Shown: in pieces, positions 1 to 5,763 of the stretch | Layout of the letters: every line of letters starts with the position of its first letter | Numbering within the stretch: position 1 is the first letter of the stretch | Assembly: GCA_902490095.1 (NCBI GenBank) | Contig: CABUCQ010000059.1 | Span: 1-11,622, forward strand | DNA: 11,622 nucleotides | DNA from: an uncultured Collinsella sp. | GTDB taxonomy: Bacteria > Actinomycetota > Coriobacteriia > Coriobacteriales > Coriobacteriaceae | Reading direction: 5' to 3' | Notes under the pieces: model-generated | What the model saw: the letters and a program-made list of their open reading frames with translations, nothing else | Database searches by the model: none | What the model was told of the DNA's origin: nothing | Position numbers and translations under genes: made by a program

Positions 1-41
1 CAATATTAGTGCATTTAAAGTGAGAAAAGCCGTCAGAACAC

Positions 42-70
42 TTGCGCGGATGTGCGATGTCCCGTATCAT
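42..70 (+). promoter_or_regulatory. Probable promoter of the tRNA-Thr gene
   Basis: A -35-like TTGCGC (42-47) and a -10-like TATCAT (65-70) are separated by exactly 17 bases, and the mature tRNA begins about 40 bases further on. The -10 matches the sigma-70 consensus at five of six positions; the -35 is weaker at three of six. Spacing and placement support the call more than the hexamers do. Confidence 0.5.
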
Positions 71-109
71 AGACAGCCGTTGACGCCCCAGTTGCGTCAC
101 TACATGGCC

Positions 110-185
110 GCCAGCGTAGCTCAGTTGGTAGAGCACCGCTCTCGTAAAGCGGGGGTCACCGGTTCGAGCCCGGTCGCTGGCTCCA
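110..185 (+). tRNA. tRNA-Thr (anticodon CGT)
   Basis: A 76-base cloverleaf can be folded by eye. The acceptor stem is GCCAGCG (110-116) paired with CGCTGGC (175-181). The D arm contains AGCTCAGTTGGTAGAGC. The anticodon stem is CCGCT/AGCGG around the loop CTCGTAA, giving anticodon CGT, which reads the threonine codon ACG. The T arm contains GGTTCGAGCC. The discriminator is T and CCA is encoded (183-185). A promoter lies upstream and an intrinsic terminator starts 13 bases downstream, so it is probably a single-gene transcription unit. tRNA 3' ends are common integration sites, and the low-G+C region downstream is compatible with past insertion, but no duplicated 3' end of this tRNA was seen. 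Confidence 0.97.
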
Positions 186-197
186 TTGCACAAGATA

Positions 198-219
198 GCC
201 GCCTTCGGGCGGCTTTTTT
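198..219 (+). terminator. Intrinsic terminator of tRNA-Thr
   Basis: A perfect 6-bp stem GCCGCC (198-203) / GGCGGC (208-213) closes a stable TTCG tetraloop and is followed immediately by six T residues (214-219). This is a textbook rho-independent terminator just after the tRNA. Confidence 0.9.
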
Positions 220-408
220 GTTGCCGATTCGCCCACTCGGTGGACTTCGGATTTAATGCTTAGGGGGCGGGGATTTACCAAAGTGAAATTTTAATGAAAA
301 GAAACCCAGCTGCAACAATTGCCATGGTGAGGGCTCGAATTGGCCATATAGATTTAAAATAGCCACGATACCTTCTCTTTTGCTGGAACGATATATCTAT
401 ACAAGGTT
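220..408. other. Low-G+C spacer after the tRNA, no convincing gene
   Basis: No confident gene is visible. A minus-strand reading frame (275-466) ends with a hydrophobic stretch of about 15 residues followed by a short tail, which could be the end of a small membrane protein, but it has no clear ribosome binding site and overlaps the plus-strand frame that follows. The plus-strand frame of 409-600 is open back to about 358, after an in-frame TAA at 355-357, so the fragment there may extend to the left without a start codon. Confidence 0.4.
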
Positions 409-600
409 GTGAGCGGAAAACAAAAATACGTCGATTGCTATCCGACAAACGGGTCTGGAATTGCATTCACCGGCATTTCGGGGCAGATTGATACACATGT
501 ACGAAAGGGAACCTATGTGGTGCGTTGGGTTGGAGCTGCTGCAGGCCCGATATGGATTGCGGTCTTGCGCCCCGATGTCCAAATAGATTTCTCTCTCTAG
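409..600 (+). CDS. Small hypothetical protein or gene remnant
   Basis: A 63-codon frame with a GTG start that I do not recognise. The only purine-rich stretch before it (AAGG, 403-406) is too close to the GTG to be a good ribosome binding site. The same frame stays open to about 358. The residues there plus the body (FAGTIYLYK, then GTYVVRWVG, then GPIWIAVLRPD) alternate in a way that suggests beta strands. No signal peptide or catalytic motif is visible. It could be the surviving 3' end of a larger gene rather than an intact small gene. It is followed after 14 bases by another small frame on the same strand, so the two may have been co-transcribed. Base composition is lower in G+C than the sugar genes. 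Confidence 0.3.
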   Translation: MSGKQKYVDCYPTNGSGIAFTGISGQIDTHVRKGTYVVRWVGAAAGPIWIAVLRPDVQIDFSL

Positions 601-614
601 ACGGGAAGTTGCTC

Positions 615-980
615 ATGGACGCCATATATGACGGAGATGACTGGGTCGATCATTATACTTGGCGCCTGGTCGGCTCGGATGACAATGGGAATGTAGTGTT
701 TGATGGACTATGTCCAAAGCATCTCCATCCTTTTGTCTCGTCGTTAATTGAGAGTTCCGCTCGTGTTGCCCCCTACAGCTCGGCATCGCTTCATGATACG
801 GACGTTTTGAAGACCATAAGGGAATCAATTGACGAGGGCACGATGAGCGGCCCGCTGTTCTCTCGGCTTGTGGGGCTAGATGAGATTGGCTCGAAACGAC
901 TGCTTGCGGGCGAAAAGGTGGAACTCACTTATCGGTCGATGATTTCAATCCTGCGGCTAGCCGATGTTCTTCGCAAATAA
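615..980 (+). CDS. Hypothetical protein, 121 aa, possible HTH-like C-terminus
   Basis: The frame is open from 525, but the ATG at 615 is preferred because it lies just past the previous frame and has a purine-rich ACGGGAAG (601-608) before it. The protein is acidic at the N-terminus (about residues 1-30). Residues 64-120 are predicted helical, with the pattern SGPLFSRLVGLDE then KRLLAGEK then SMISILRLAD, which loosely resembles an XRE-type helix-turn-helix or antitoxin; this is inference only. I do not recognise the family. Hand counts give 28 G+C of 60 at 601-660 and 30 of 60 at 721-780, against 39 of 60 at 2101-2160 in lacC, consistent with acquired DNA. The position beside a tRNA gene adds to that suspicion. 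A partner role with the preceding small frame, as in a two-gene module, is possible but unproven. Confidence 0.5.
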   Translation: MDAIYDGDDWVDHYTWRLVGSDDNGNVVFDGLCPKHLHPFVSSLIESSARVAPYSSASLHDTDVLKTIRESIDEGTMSGPLFSRLVGLDEIGSKRLLAGEKVELTYRSMISILRLADVLRK

Positions 981-1007
981 ACAGCTTCCCTATTCAAAAA
1001 CAGAAAA

Positions 1008-1050
1008 CCCCGCCAAACGTGATTCCCCTAGGGAAACACGTTTGGCGGGG
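1008..1050 (-). terminator. Strong terminator of the lacX-lacC-yhcH unit
   Basis: A perfect 14-bp stem CCCCGCCAAACGTG (1008-1021) / CACGTTTGGCGGGG (1037-1050) is continued, after one A/A mismatch, by an inner 5-bp stem TTCCC/GGGAA with a CTA loop. On the minus strand the hairpin is followed by TTTTCTGTTTTTG, the expected U-rich tail. It lies 63 bases past the yhcH stop codon. On the plus strand there is no T run, so it mainly serves the minus-strand operon. Confidence 0.85.
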
Positions 1051-1056
1051 TCCTAG

Positions 1057-1080
1057 CGTGATATCCCTAGGGGAATCACG
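1057..1080. repeat. Second hairpin sharing sequence with the terminator
   Basis: CGTGAT (1057-1062) pairs with ATCACG (1075-1080) around a near-palindromic TCCCTAGGGG centre. The 17 bases 1064-1080 are the exact reverse complement of 1018-1034 inside the neighbouring terminator, so the two hairpins can also pair with each other. Confidence 0.75.
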
Positions 1081-1112
1081 CCATCAGACGAACAGCTCAG
1101 CCGAGCAGCGCG

Positions 1113-1586
1113 TTACTCTTCCCAGTAAGCATCTGCAAGCAGCTTAAAGCAGATCTTCTTGACCGGCTGTGCGCCATCGCCCGGGAACTCGAGCGTGGGC
1201 ATGTGAGGCTCGCCGGCAACGAACAGGGCGAACTTGTCGTCGGCCAGATCGCCGGCGATCGAGGCGTCGGAATCGACCAGATCGTAGTCGTCCTTCTCGT
1301 CAAACTCCTGGACCAGCGTCAAGCTGCCCGTAGCGACCTTAAAGGCCTCGCGACCCTCAATGTCGATCTGCAGGTCGTGATAACGCTGATGCGTCTCATA
1401 GTGAGCCTCGGCCTCGGGACGCGTCGTGGGAGCCATGACGTTCGCAAAGACCTTGTCGCCCAGAATCGGATGGCTGCCGACCTCGAGCTGCGCCGGATCG
1501 TTCTCCTCGAGCCAATCGATCAACACGTCGAGGCCCTTGAGCATTCCGCGGTACTCCTCGATATCGCCCAATGCACCGTAAATCAT
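1113..1586 (-). CDS. YhcH/YjgK/YiaL (NanQ/EbgC) family protein
   Basis: The 157-residue product matches the small cupin-like YhcH/YjgK/YiaL (DUF386) family in length and motifs. It opens with MIYG, and has the charged metal-site region ETHQRYHDLQ (about 64-73) followed by EGRE, then LFVAGEPHMP (about 121-130) with the conserved histidine, and the closing strand KKICFKL. Members of this family bind a metal, and NanQ is known to accelerate sialic acid anomer interconversion; EbgC belongs to the same family. Here the context is amino-sugar catabolism, so a role as a sugar or sugar-phosphate mutarotase is plausible but inferred. The ATG at 1586 has AGAGGGGAT upstream. It is the last gene of the unit containing lacX and lacC and follows a nagA remnant that lies just upstream. 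Confidence 0.85.
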   Translation of the reverse strand: MIYGALGDIEEYRGMLKGLDVLIDWLEENDPAQLEVGSHPILGDKVFANVMAPTTRPEAEAHYETHQRYHDLQIDIEGREAFKVATGSLTLVQEFDEKDDYDLVDSDASIAGDLADDKFALFVAGEPHMPTLEFPGDGAQPVKKICFKLLADAYWEE

Positions 1587-1618
1587 CTAAATCCCCTCTC
1601 GGATCGCTTCTTTGGCGG

Positions 1619-1752
1619 CTACTCGGCAAACGCGTTACCGACGCTGTTGCCACCCACATACGTCTCGACCAGGGTAAGGTCGGGATTGAACACGACAACG
1701 TCGGCGTCGCGCCCCGACATAATGCTATCGCACTTGTCGTCGACATGAGCTA
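1619..1752 (-). pseudogene. 3' remnant of a second nagA
   Basis: Reading the minus strand from about 1752 to the TAG at 1619-1621 gives the last 42 residues of a NagA-like protein, starting HVDDKC and ending SVGNAFAE. Aligned with the end of the intact nagA in this window (HIEDKC to SVGNAFTE, residues 348-389), 32 of 42 residues are identical with no gaps, including the blocks GRDAD, LTLVETYVGG and SVGNAF. Upstream of the first residue the similarity stops and an in-frame stop is met close to the lacC stop codon, so no start codon and none of the catalytic residues remain. It fills most of the gap between lacC and yhcH. The simplest reading is that a complete nagA once stood between lacC and yhcH and was lost by internal deletion, leaving its tail. 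Confidence 0.85.
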
Positions 1753-1783
1753 GCAATCGATGCCGGGGCCGACGCCCAAGCCC

Positions 1784-2719
1784 TTACAGCTCGGTCACGA
1801 CAACGCCGTTGTAGACCTCGTCCCAACGATCCATAACCAAGTGGCCAGTCATGGGATCCATGGCGTTGAGCTTGCCGCAGGTGTTGGCGGTACGCAGCAC
1901 CGTCTCGTCGTCTGCGCCAGCAGCAATGGCATGCGCGAAGCCTGCGATAGTGGAGTCACCAGAGCCCGTGGCGTTAACGGCAGGGATATCGGGCGTCTTT
2001 GCGCGGAATGCACGGCCGTTGTGGAAGCCAACGGAGCCGGCAGCACCCATGGACACGACGACCCAGGGGATATCGGAGAAGCGGGCATCAGAGGCGAGCG
2101 CGGCGCGGAGCTCGTCCACATCGTCGGTGGTAAAGCTCGTGCCCAGAAGGCCGTTGATCTCGGTCAGGTTGGGCTTGACCAGCTCGGGCTTAATTTCGGA
2201 CTTAAGGGCGGCCTCGAGCGAAGCACCCGAGGTATCGAGCAGCACCTTGGCTCCGGCGTTCTCTGCAATGCCCGTGATCTTGGCATAGTAGTCTGCCTCG
2301 ACACCGCGGGGCAGCGAACCCGAAATGGTGACGACGTCGGCCTTGCCCGCAAGCTCGGTAAACTTGGCGGTAAAGGCATCGAGCTCCTCGGGGGCAATTG
2401 TCGGGCCACTCTCGAGCAGCTCAGTCTGGTTGCCGGCGTGGAGGATGTTGAGGCAAATGCGAGTCTCGCCCTTGATGGGCACAAAGTCGTTGTTAATACC
2501 GTTGGCGTCCATGAGCTCAGCCATGTAGGCGCCCATGTGGCCGCCGAGCAGACCGGTTGCCACAACGTCGTCGCCCAGCTGACCCAGCACACGGGCCACG
2601 TTGAGGCCCTTGCCGCCGGCGGTCTTTTCGGGCGTCACGCGGTTGACGTCGTCGATAACGAGCTCGTCGAGCTGATAGCGCGTATCGACAGACGGGTTCA
2701 TCGTAACGGTGAGGATCAT
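1784..2719 (-). CDS. lacC: Tagatose-6-phosphate kinase (LacC type)
   Basis: A 311-residue PfkB-family sugar kinase. It opens MILTVTMNPSVD and carries the PfkB N-terminal signature TAGGKGLNVARVLGQLG (about 33-49), the substrate region GETRICLNIL, VKPNLTE (about 181-187), and the C-terminal signature NATGSGDSTIAG (about 249-260) with D255 as the expected catalytic base. Length and the segments DDVNRV, KTAGGKGLNV and GSGDSTIAG agree closely with Gram-positive LacC as I recall it, more than with FruK (1-phosphofructokinase), though the two families overlap. The expected reaction is tagatose-6-phosphate plus ATP to tagatose-1,6-bisphosphate in the cytosol, the step after AgaS. The ATG at 2719 has AAGGAGCT upstream. 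It lies 59 bases after lacX on the same strand and is probably co-transcribed with it. Confidence 0.85.
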   Translation of the reverse strand: MILTVTMNPSVDTRYQLDELVIDDVNRVTPEKTAGGKGLNVARVLGQLGDDVVATGLLGGHMGAYMAELMDANGINNDFVPIKGETRICLNILHAGNQTELLESGPTIAPEELDAFTAKFTELAGKADVVTISGSLPRGVEADYYAKITGIAENAGAKVLLDTSGASLEAALKSEIKPELVKPNLTEINGLLGTSFTTDDVDELRAALASDARFSDIPWVVVSMGAAGSVGFHNGRAFRAKTPDIPAVNATGSGDSTIAGFAHAIAAGADDETVLRTANTCGKLNAMDPMTGHLVMDRWDEVYNGVVVTEL

Positions 2720-2778
2720 TTTTAGCTCCTTATCTCGCAGGCTCCTTGTGCCTCGCGATACGAGTCGACAAAACGGAA

Positions 2779-3660
2779 TTACAGGATCTCAATCGTGAAC
2801 GAGCGAACGACGGTCTCCTTGGGCTTGGCGACAAGGCAGCCGCGCTTATGCTCAAGCACGTCGTCCTCATCGGAGCAGGTCGAGAGACCGCCCCAAGGCT
2901 CAACCGCCACAAAATCGCCCTCGGGCTTGCTCCACACAATGAGATATGGGAAGCCCTCAAAGCTCAGGCGGACGCCCTTGTCCTCGCCCTTTTTGGAAAG
3001 CGTGACCTGACGGCTCTCGAGCACGTCAAAGATGGTCTCCGCAAAATCGAAGAGCTCGTGCGACAGGGGCAGCGTCTTTCCCACCATGGGGTTCTTGGAG
3101 CGGTTTGCCACGTCAATCAATCCAGTCGAGGGAACGGCGGTGCAGAGCTCCGCAGCCTCGTCTTTCTCAAAGCGCAACTCGTAGTCCGTATAGGCCTCGC
3201 CCTCATCGAGCGGACACCTAAAGCCGGGATGACCGCCGATAAAGAACGGCATGTCCTCGGTTCCCTCGTTGGTCACCTCATAGGAGACGCGAACGGCATC
3301 TCCCTCAAGCGTATAACGGGCGACAAGCTTAAACGGATACGGATAATCGCTCAGCAGCGCGGCGTTATCCTCCGAAGCCAGGCACATCGCCAGCTCGTTC
3401 TCGCTCTGGCTCAGCAGCTTCCACTCCTGTTTGCGCGCAAACCCATGGCGAGCGAGCTTTACATGATGCCCGGCAAACGTCATGGCGTTGTTATCGCGCA
3501 AGCCTCCGCAAATCGGGAAGCAAATCGGTGCCTGGCCAGACCACACGGCGGGATCGCCCTGCCACAGATACTCGCGACCTCCGGCCTCAATCGAGGTAAA
3601 CGAACCACCAGCCGTGGACACCGTAATAGAAATCGAATCGTTGGAGAGAGCGTATTCCAT
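2779..3660 (-). CDS. lacX: LacX-like aldose 1-epimerase family protein
   Basis: The product (293 residues from ATG 3660) is an aldose 1-epimerase-like protein of the LacX type. Visible motifs are the N-terminal block EYLWQGDPAVWSGQAPICFP (about 30-49), ARHGFAR with H72, GGHPGF with H144 and VAVEPWGG with E254; the last three correspond to the histidine, histidine and glutamate used in mutarotase catalysis. The frame stays open to 3795, but the start at 3660 is preferred: it has GAAAGGATG just upstream, it gives the family's usual N-terminus, and the extra residues look non-coding and cover the divergent intergenic region. It probably interconverts anomers of a hexose or hexose phosphate; the exact substrate is not shown by sequence. 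First gene of the lacX-lacC-yhcH unit. Confidence 0.82.
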   Translation of the reverse strand: MEYALSNDSISITVSTAGGSFTSIEAGGREYLWQGDPAVWSGQAPICFPICGGLRDNNAMTFAGHHVKLARHGFARKQEWKLLSQSENELAMCLASEDNAALLSDYPYPFKLVARYTLEGDAVRVSYEVTNEGTEDMPFFIGGHPGFRCPLDEGEAYTDYELRFEKDEAAELCTAVPSTGLIDVANRSKNPMVGKTLPLSHELFDFAETIFDVLESRQVTLSKKGEDKGVRLSFEGFPYLIVWSKPEGDFVAVEPWGGLSTCSDEDDVLEHKRGCLVAKPKETVVRSFTIEIL

Positions 3661-3816
3661 TGCCCATCCTTTCGAACAACTGCTTTTTGCTCGCAAGAAC
3701 CCGTCTCGGCCCTGACCAAAGGACAAACCCGCACGTTCATCGATACGTCCGGTATCCCAGCCATGCAACGGGGTACCATACAGACATTGATGCAATTACA
3801 GCTGAAAGGCCTTCTT
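3661..3816. promoter_or_regulatory. Divergent intergenic region between lacX and the flavodoxin-like gene
   Basis: These 156 bases must hold the promoters of both divergent genes. No strong hexamer pair is evident. The best minus-strand candidate is TTGCAT-17-TATCGA, reading leftward from about 3767, with only three of six matches in each hexamer. I saw no copy of the TGGTTACTACCA operator here, so this unit may not answer to the same regulator as agaS and the PTS genes. Confidence 0.4.
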
Positions 3817-4401
3817 ATGCGAACCATCATCCTCTATGCCTCGCGCCACCACGGCAACACGAAAAAGCTCGTGGACGCCATTGTCGAGGCGCATCCCGAA
3901 ATCGATACCCTCGACGTAAAGGCACTCGGTAAAAACGAGTACCCCGACCTGCACGAGTACCATTTGATTGGTGTGGCCACGGGCATTTATTATTCCGAGA
4001 TCGACAAGGACATGGCACGCGTGCTCACCAACGTGCTGCAGCCGCAGGACAAGGTGTTTGGCCTTATGACCTACGGTGGCAAAAACAAGTGGTACGGCAA
4101 GGATATCGATGGCATCTGCCGCATGAGGCAGGCCATCTTTATGGGTGTCTACGGCTGCCCCGGCTTTGATACGTGGGGGCCGTTCAAACTCACCGGCGGT
4201 GTCCAAAAGGGACACCCGACCGCTGAGGAAATTAAGGGCGCCGTCGACTTCTTCGACAAGATCGAAGACGAGTATGGCGACATCATCGTCGAAGAGTACG
4301 CCAAGCGCGAGAAGCGCCTAGCATACGAGAAGGAGCATCCTGCAGGAGGCCTGGTGGCCGGCGTCAAGCGCACGGCAAAGAAGATCGCTAACAAGCTGTA
4401 A
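3817..4401 (+). CDS. Flavodoxin-like FMN-binding protein
   Basis: A 194-residue protein beginning MRTIILYASRHHGNTKKLVD, the flavodoxin pattern of a first beta strand followed by a phosphate-binding loop (S9-RHHGNTKK) for FMN. Later segments fit the fold: HLIGVATGIYYSEID (about 49-63), and VFGLMTYGGKNKW (about 83-95), the usual aromatic/glycine FMN-side loop. The C-terminus from about 155 is rich in lysine, glutamate and arginine and is helical. The ATG at 3817 is chosen because GAAAGG lies about 7 bases upstream and the flavodoxin N-terminal strand begins there; the frame is open far upstream only as antisense to lacX. It is probably cytosolic and either an electron carrier or an NAD(P)H-dependent reductase of the WrbA/flavodoxin type. 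No link to the sugar pathway is evident. It is a single-gene unit with a strong terminator. Confidence 0.8.
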   Translation: MRTIILYASRHHGNTKKLVDAIVEAHPEIDTLDVKALGKNEYPDLHEYHLIGVATGIYYSEIDKDMARVLTNVLQPQDKVFGLMTYGGKNKWYGKDIDGICRMRQAIFMGVYGCPGFDTWGPFKLTGGVQKGHPTAEEIKGAVDFFDKIEDEYGDIIVEEYAKREKRLAYEKEHPAGGLVAGVKRTAKKIANKL

Positions 4402-4432
4402 CTGTGAAGGTGCTTTTGAGCGTTTAACCCAT

Positions 4433-4470
4433 ACGGCGGGTCCGAGCAGATTCGGGCCCGCCGTCTTTTT
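4433..4470 (+). terminator. Intrinsic terminator of the flavodoxin-like gene
   Basis: ACGGCGGG (4433-4440) pairs perfectly with CCCGCCGT (4457-4464). An inner CCGA/TCGG stem and one T-G wobble bring the total to about 13 bp around the loop GCAGAT. TTTTT follows at 4466-4470. It sits between the convergent flavodoxin-like gene and nagA; the T run is only on the plus strand. Confidence 0.9.
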
Positions 4471-4476
4471 CTATCG

Positions 4477-5646
4477 TTACTCGGTAAAGGCGTTGCCGAC
4501 GCTCTGGCCGCCAACATACGTCTCGACGAGGGTAAGCTCATGGTCGAACACGACAAAGTCGGCGTCGCGACCCGGCATGATGCTGCCGCACTTATCCTCG
4601 ATGTGCGCGGAGCGTGCCGGCACCTCGGTTGCCATGCGAATGGCGATATCGGCGCTGGCGATGCCCCAGTCAACGATGTTCTTGACGCCCTGGGCAAGCG
4701 TGAGCACCGAGCCGGCAATGCTCTTGCCGTCGGCGAGCCAGCACAGGTTGTCCTTCATGATGACGTCCATGCCACCACTGGTGTAGCTGCCCTCGGGCAT
4801 GCCGCCGCAACCCAGGCAGTCAGTGATGAGCACCGTGTGTTGCCAGCCCTTTGCCTGCAGCAGCGCCTTGATGGCGGCAGGGTTAACGTGCTTGCCGTCA
4901 CAGATGATCTCGGCGTAGGTCTCGGGCGTGGACATGGCAGCGCCCACGACACCGGGCTCACGGTGATGCAGCCCGCGCTGACCGTTATAGGTATGCGTAA
5001 AGCAGCTGGCACCGGCGTTGATGGCGGCGATGCACTCATCGTAGGTGGCGTCGGAGTGACCGATGCTGGTCACCACACCCTTGGCATTCAGAGCAGCCGC
5101 ATAAGCAGCGGCACCGTCGCGCTCGGCCGCCATGGCGCTCTTAACGATGCGACCACCCGCAGCCTCCTGCCACTGATCGAAGACCTCCTCGGAGGGATCG
5201 ATCAGGTAAGCGGGGTTCTGCGCACCCACGTGCTTCATGGTAAAGAAGGGGCCTTCCAGGTAGATGCCCTGAATGCGGGCACCGCAGAAGTCGGGGCCGC
5301 GACCCTCGTCCGCCTGAGCGATGGCGGCGCAGGCGTCCTTGATCTGCTCGACGCCATCGGTGAACGTCGTGGGCAGCCAGCTGGTGGTACCGCGACGGGC
5401 GAGCTCGGTCGAGCTGATATCGATGCCCTCGGGATCGTTATCGGTAGTTGAGTGGTTGTAGAAGCCATGGATGTGAGTATCGACCATACCCGGTGCGATC
5501 CACGATCCCGTGTAGTCCTTAATCTCGCAAGAGGGCTCGTCGGCCTGCCAGGCGCCAAAGACGCCATCCTCGACCATAAGATAGCCGCCCAGTTGCGGGC
5601 CTGCCGGCAAGAAGAACTTGTCAGCCTTAATTGCGTACGTGCTCAT
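4477..5646 (-). CDS. nagA: N-acetylglucosamine/galactosamine-6-phosphate deacetylase
   Basis: A 389-residue amidohydrolase-superfamily deacetylase, the usual NagA/AgaA length. Visible sites are DTHIHG (H58, H60), YLEGPF (E131), SIGHSDA (H197), FTHTYNGQRGLHHREPG (H218) and LITDCLG (D276, expected catalytic aspartate), which together give the metal and substrate site of the family. HxH in the first strand points to the bacterial subgroup that keeps this metal pair. It would remove acetate from GlcNAc-6-P or GalNAc-6-P in the cytosol, feeding AgaS or a NagB elsewhere; the agaS neighbour favours GalNAc-6-P, by inference. The ATG at 5646 is chosen over the GTG at 5652 because GAGGAG lies 5 bases before the ATG and overlaps the GTG. 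A terminator separates it from agaS, so it needs its own promoter or readthrough. Its 3' end is duplicated at 1619-1752. Confidence 0.93.
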   Translation of the reverse strand: MSTYAIKADKFFLPAGPQLGGYLMVEDGVFGAWQADEPSCEIKDYTGSWIAPGMVDTHIHGFYNHSTTDNDPEGIDISSTELARRGTTSWLPTTFTDGVEQIKDACAAIAQADEGRGPDFCGARIQGIYLEGPFFTMKHVGAQNPAYLIDPSEEVFDQWQEAAGGRIVKSAMAAERDGAAAYAAALNAKGVVTSIGHSDATYDECIAAINAGASCFTHTYNGQRGLHHREPGVVGAAMSTPETYAEIICDGKHVNPAAIKALLQAKGWQHTVLITDCLGCGGMPEGSYTSGGMDVIMKDNLCWLADGKSIAGSVLTLAQGVKNIVDWGIASADIAIRMATEVPARSAHIEDKCGSIMPGRDADFVVFDHELTLVETYVGGQSVGNAFTE

Positions 5647-5685
5647 ATGCACTCCTCGCTTCTAAAGCAGTTGACTGTGGTGATG

Positions 5686-5691
5686 CTTATA
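5686..5691 (-). promoter_or_regulatory. Weak candidate -10 box for nagA
   Basis: On the minus strand TATAAG lies about 40 bases before the nagA ATG and just after the agaS terminator. The matching -35 area is only a T-rich stretch (TTTTTG at about 16 bases). A promoter is expected here because a terminator precedes nagA, but the sequence is not strong evidence. Confidence 0.3.
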
Positions 5692-5708
5692 CCCAGCTCA
5701 CGTAAAAC

Positions 5709-5745
5709 AAAAAGCGCCCGCCCGCCGTTATGAGCGGACGGGCGC
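5709..5745 (-). terminator. Intrinsic terminator of agaS
   Basis: GCGCCCG (5714-5720) pairs with CGGGCGC (5739-5745). After one C/A mismatch, CCGC pairs with GCGG (5722-5725/5734-5737) around an 8-base loop. On the minus strand it is followed by TTTTTGTTTTACG. It lies 18 bases beyond the agaS stop codon and ahead of nagA. Confidence 0.85.
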
Positions 5746-5763
5746 CCTTACAGGGGGACGCGA

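Noticed and set aside
275..466. Minus-strand small frame with a hydrophobic C-terminal part
   Set aside because: The hydrophobic end resembles a membrane helix, but there is no good ribosome binding site and it overlaps the plus-strand frame 409-600. Too weak to call as a gene.
110..1080. Intact integrated element with att sites at tRNA-Thr
   Set aside because: No integrase and no second copy of the tRNA 3' end was found in the window, so only a weak suspicion of past insertion remains.
1760..2725. Long plus-strand frame (321 codons) across lacC
   Set aside because: It is antisense to a clear LacC and has no family features; high G+C codon use on the minus strand opens it by chance. The same applies to long frames opposite agaS (5779-6936), nagA (4540-5451) and IID (8051-9130).
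3661..3795. Longer N-terminus for lacX from 3795
   Set aside because: The additional residues do not resemble the family, they fill the divergent control region, and a good ribosome binding site precedes the ATG at 3660.
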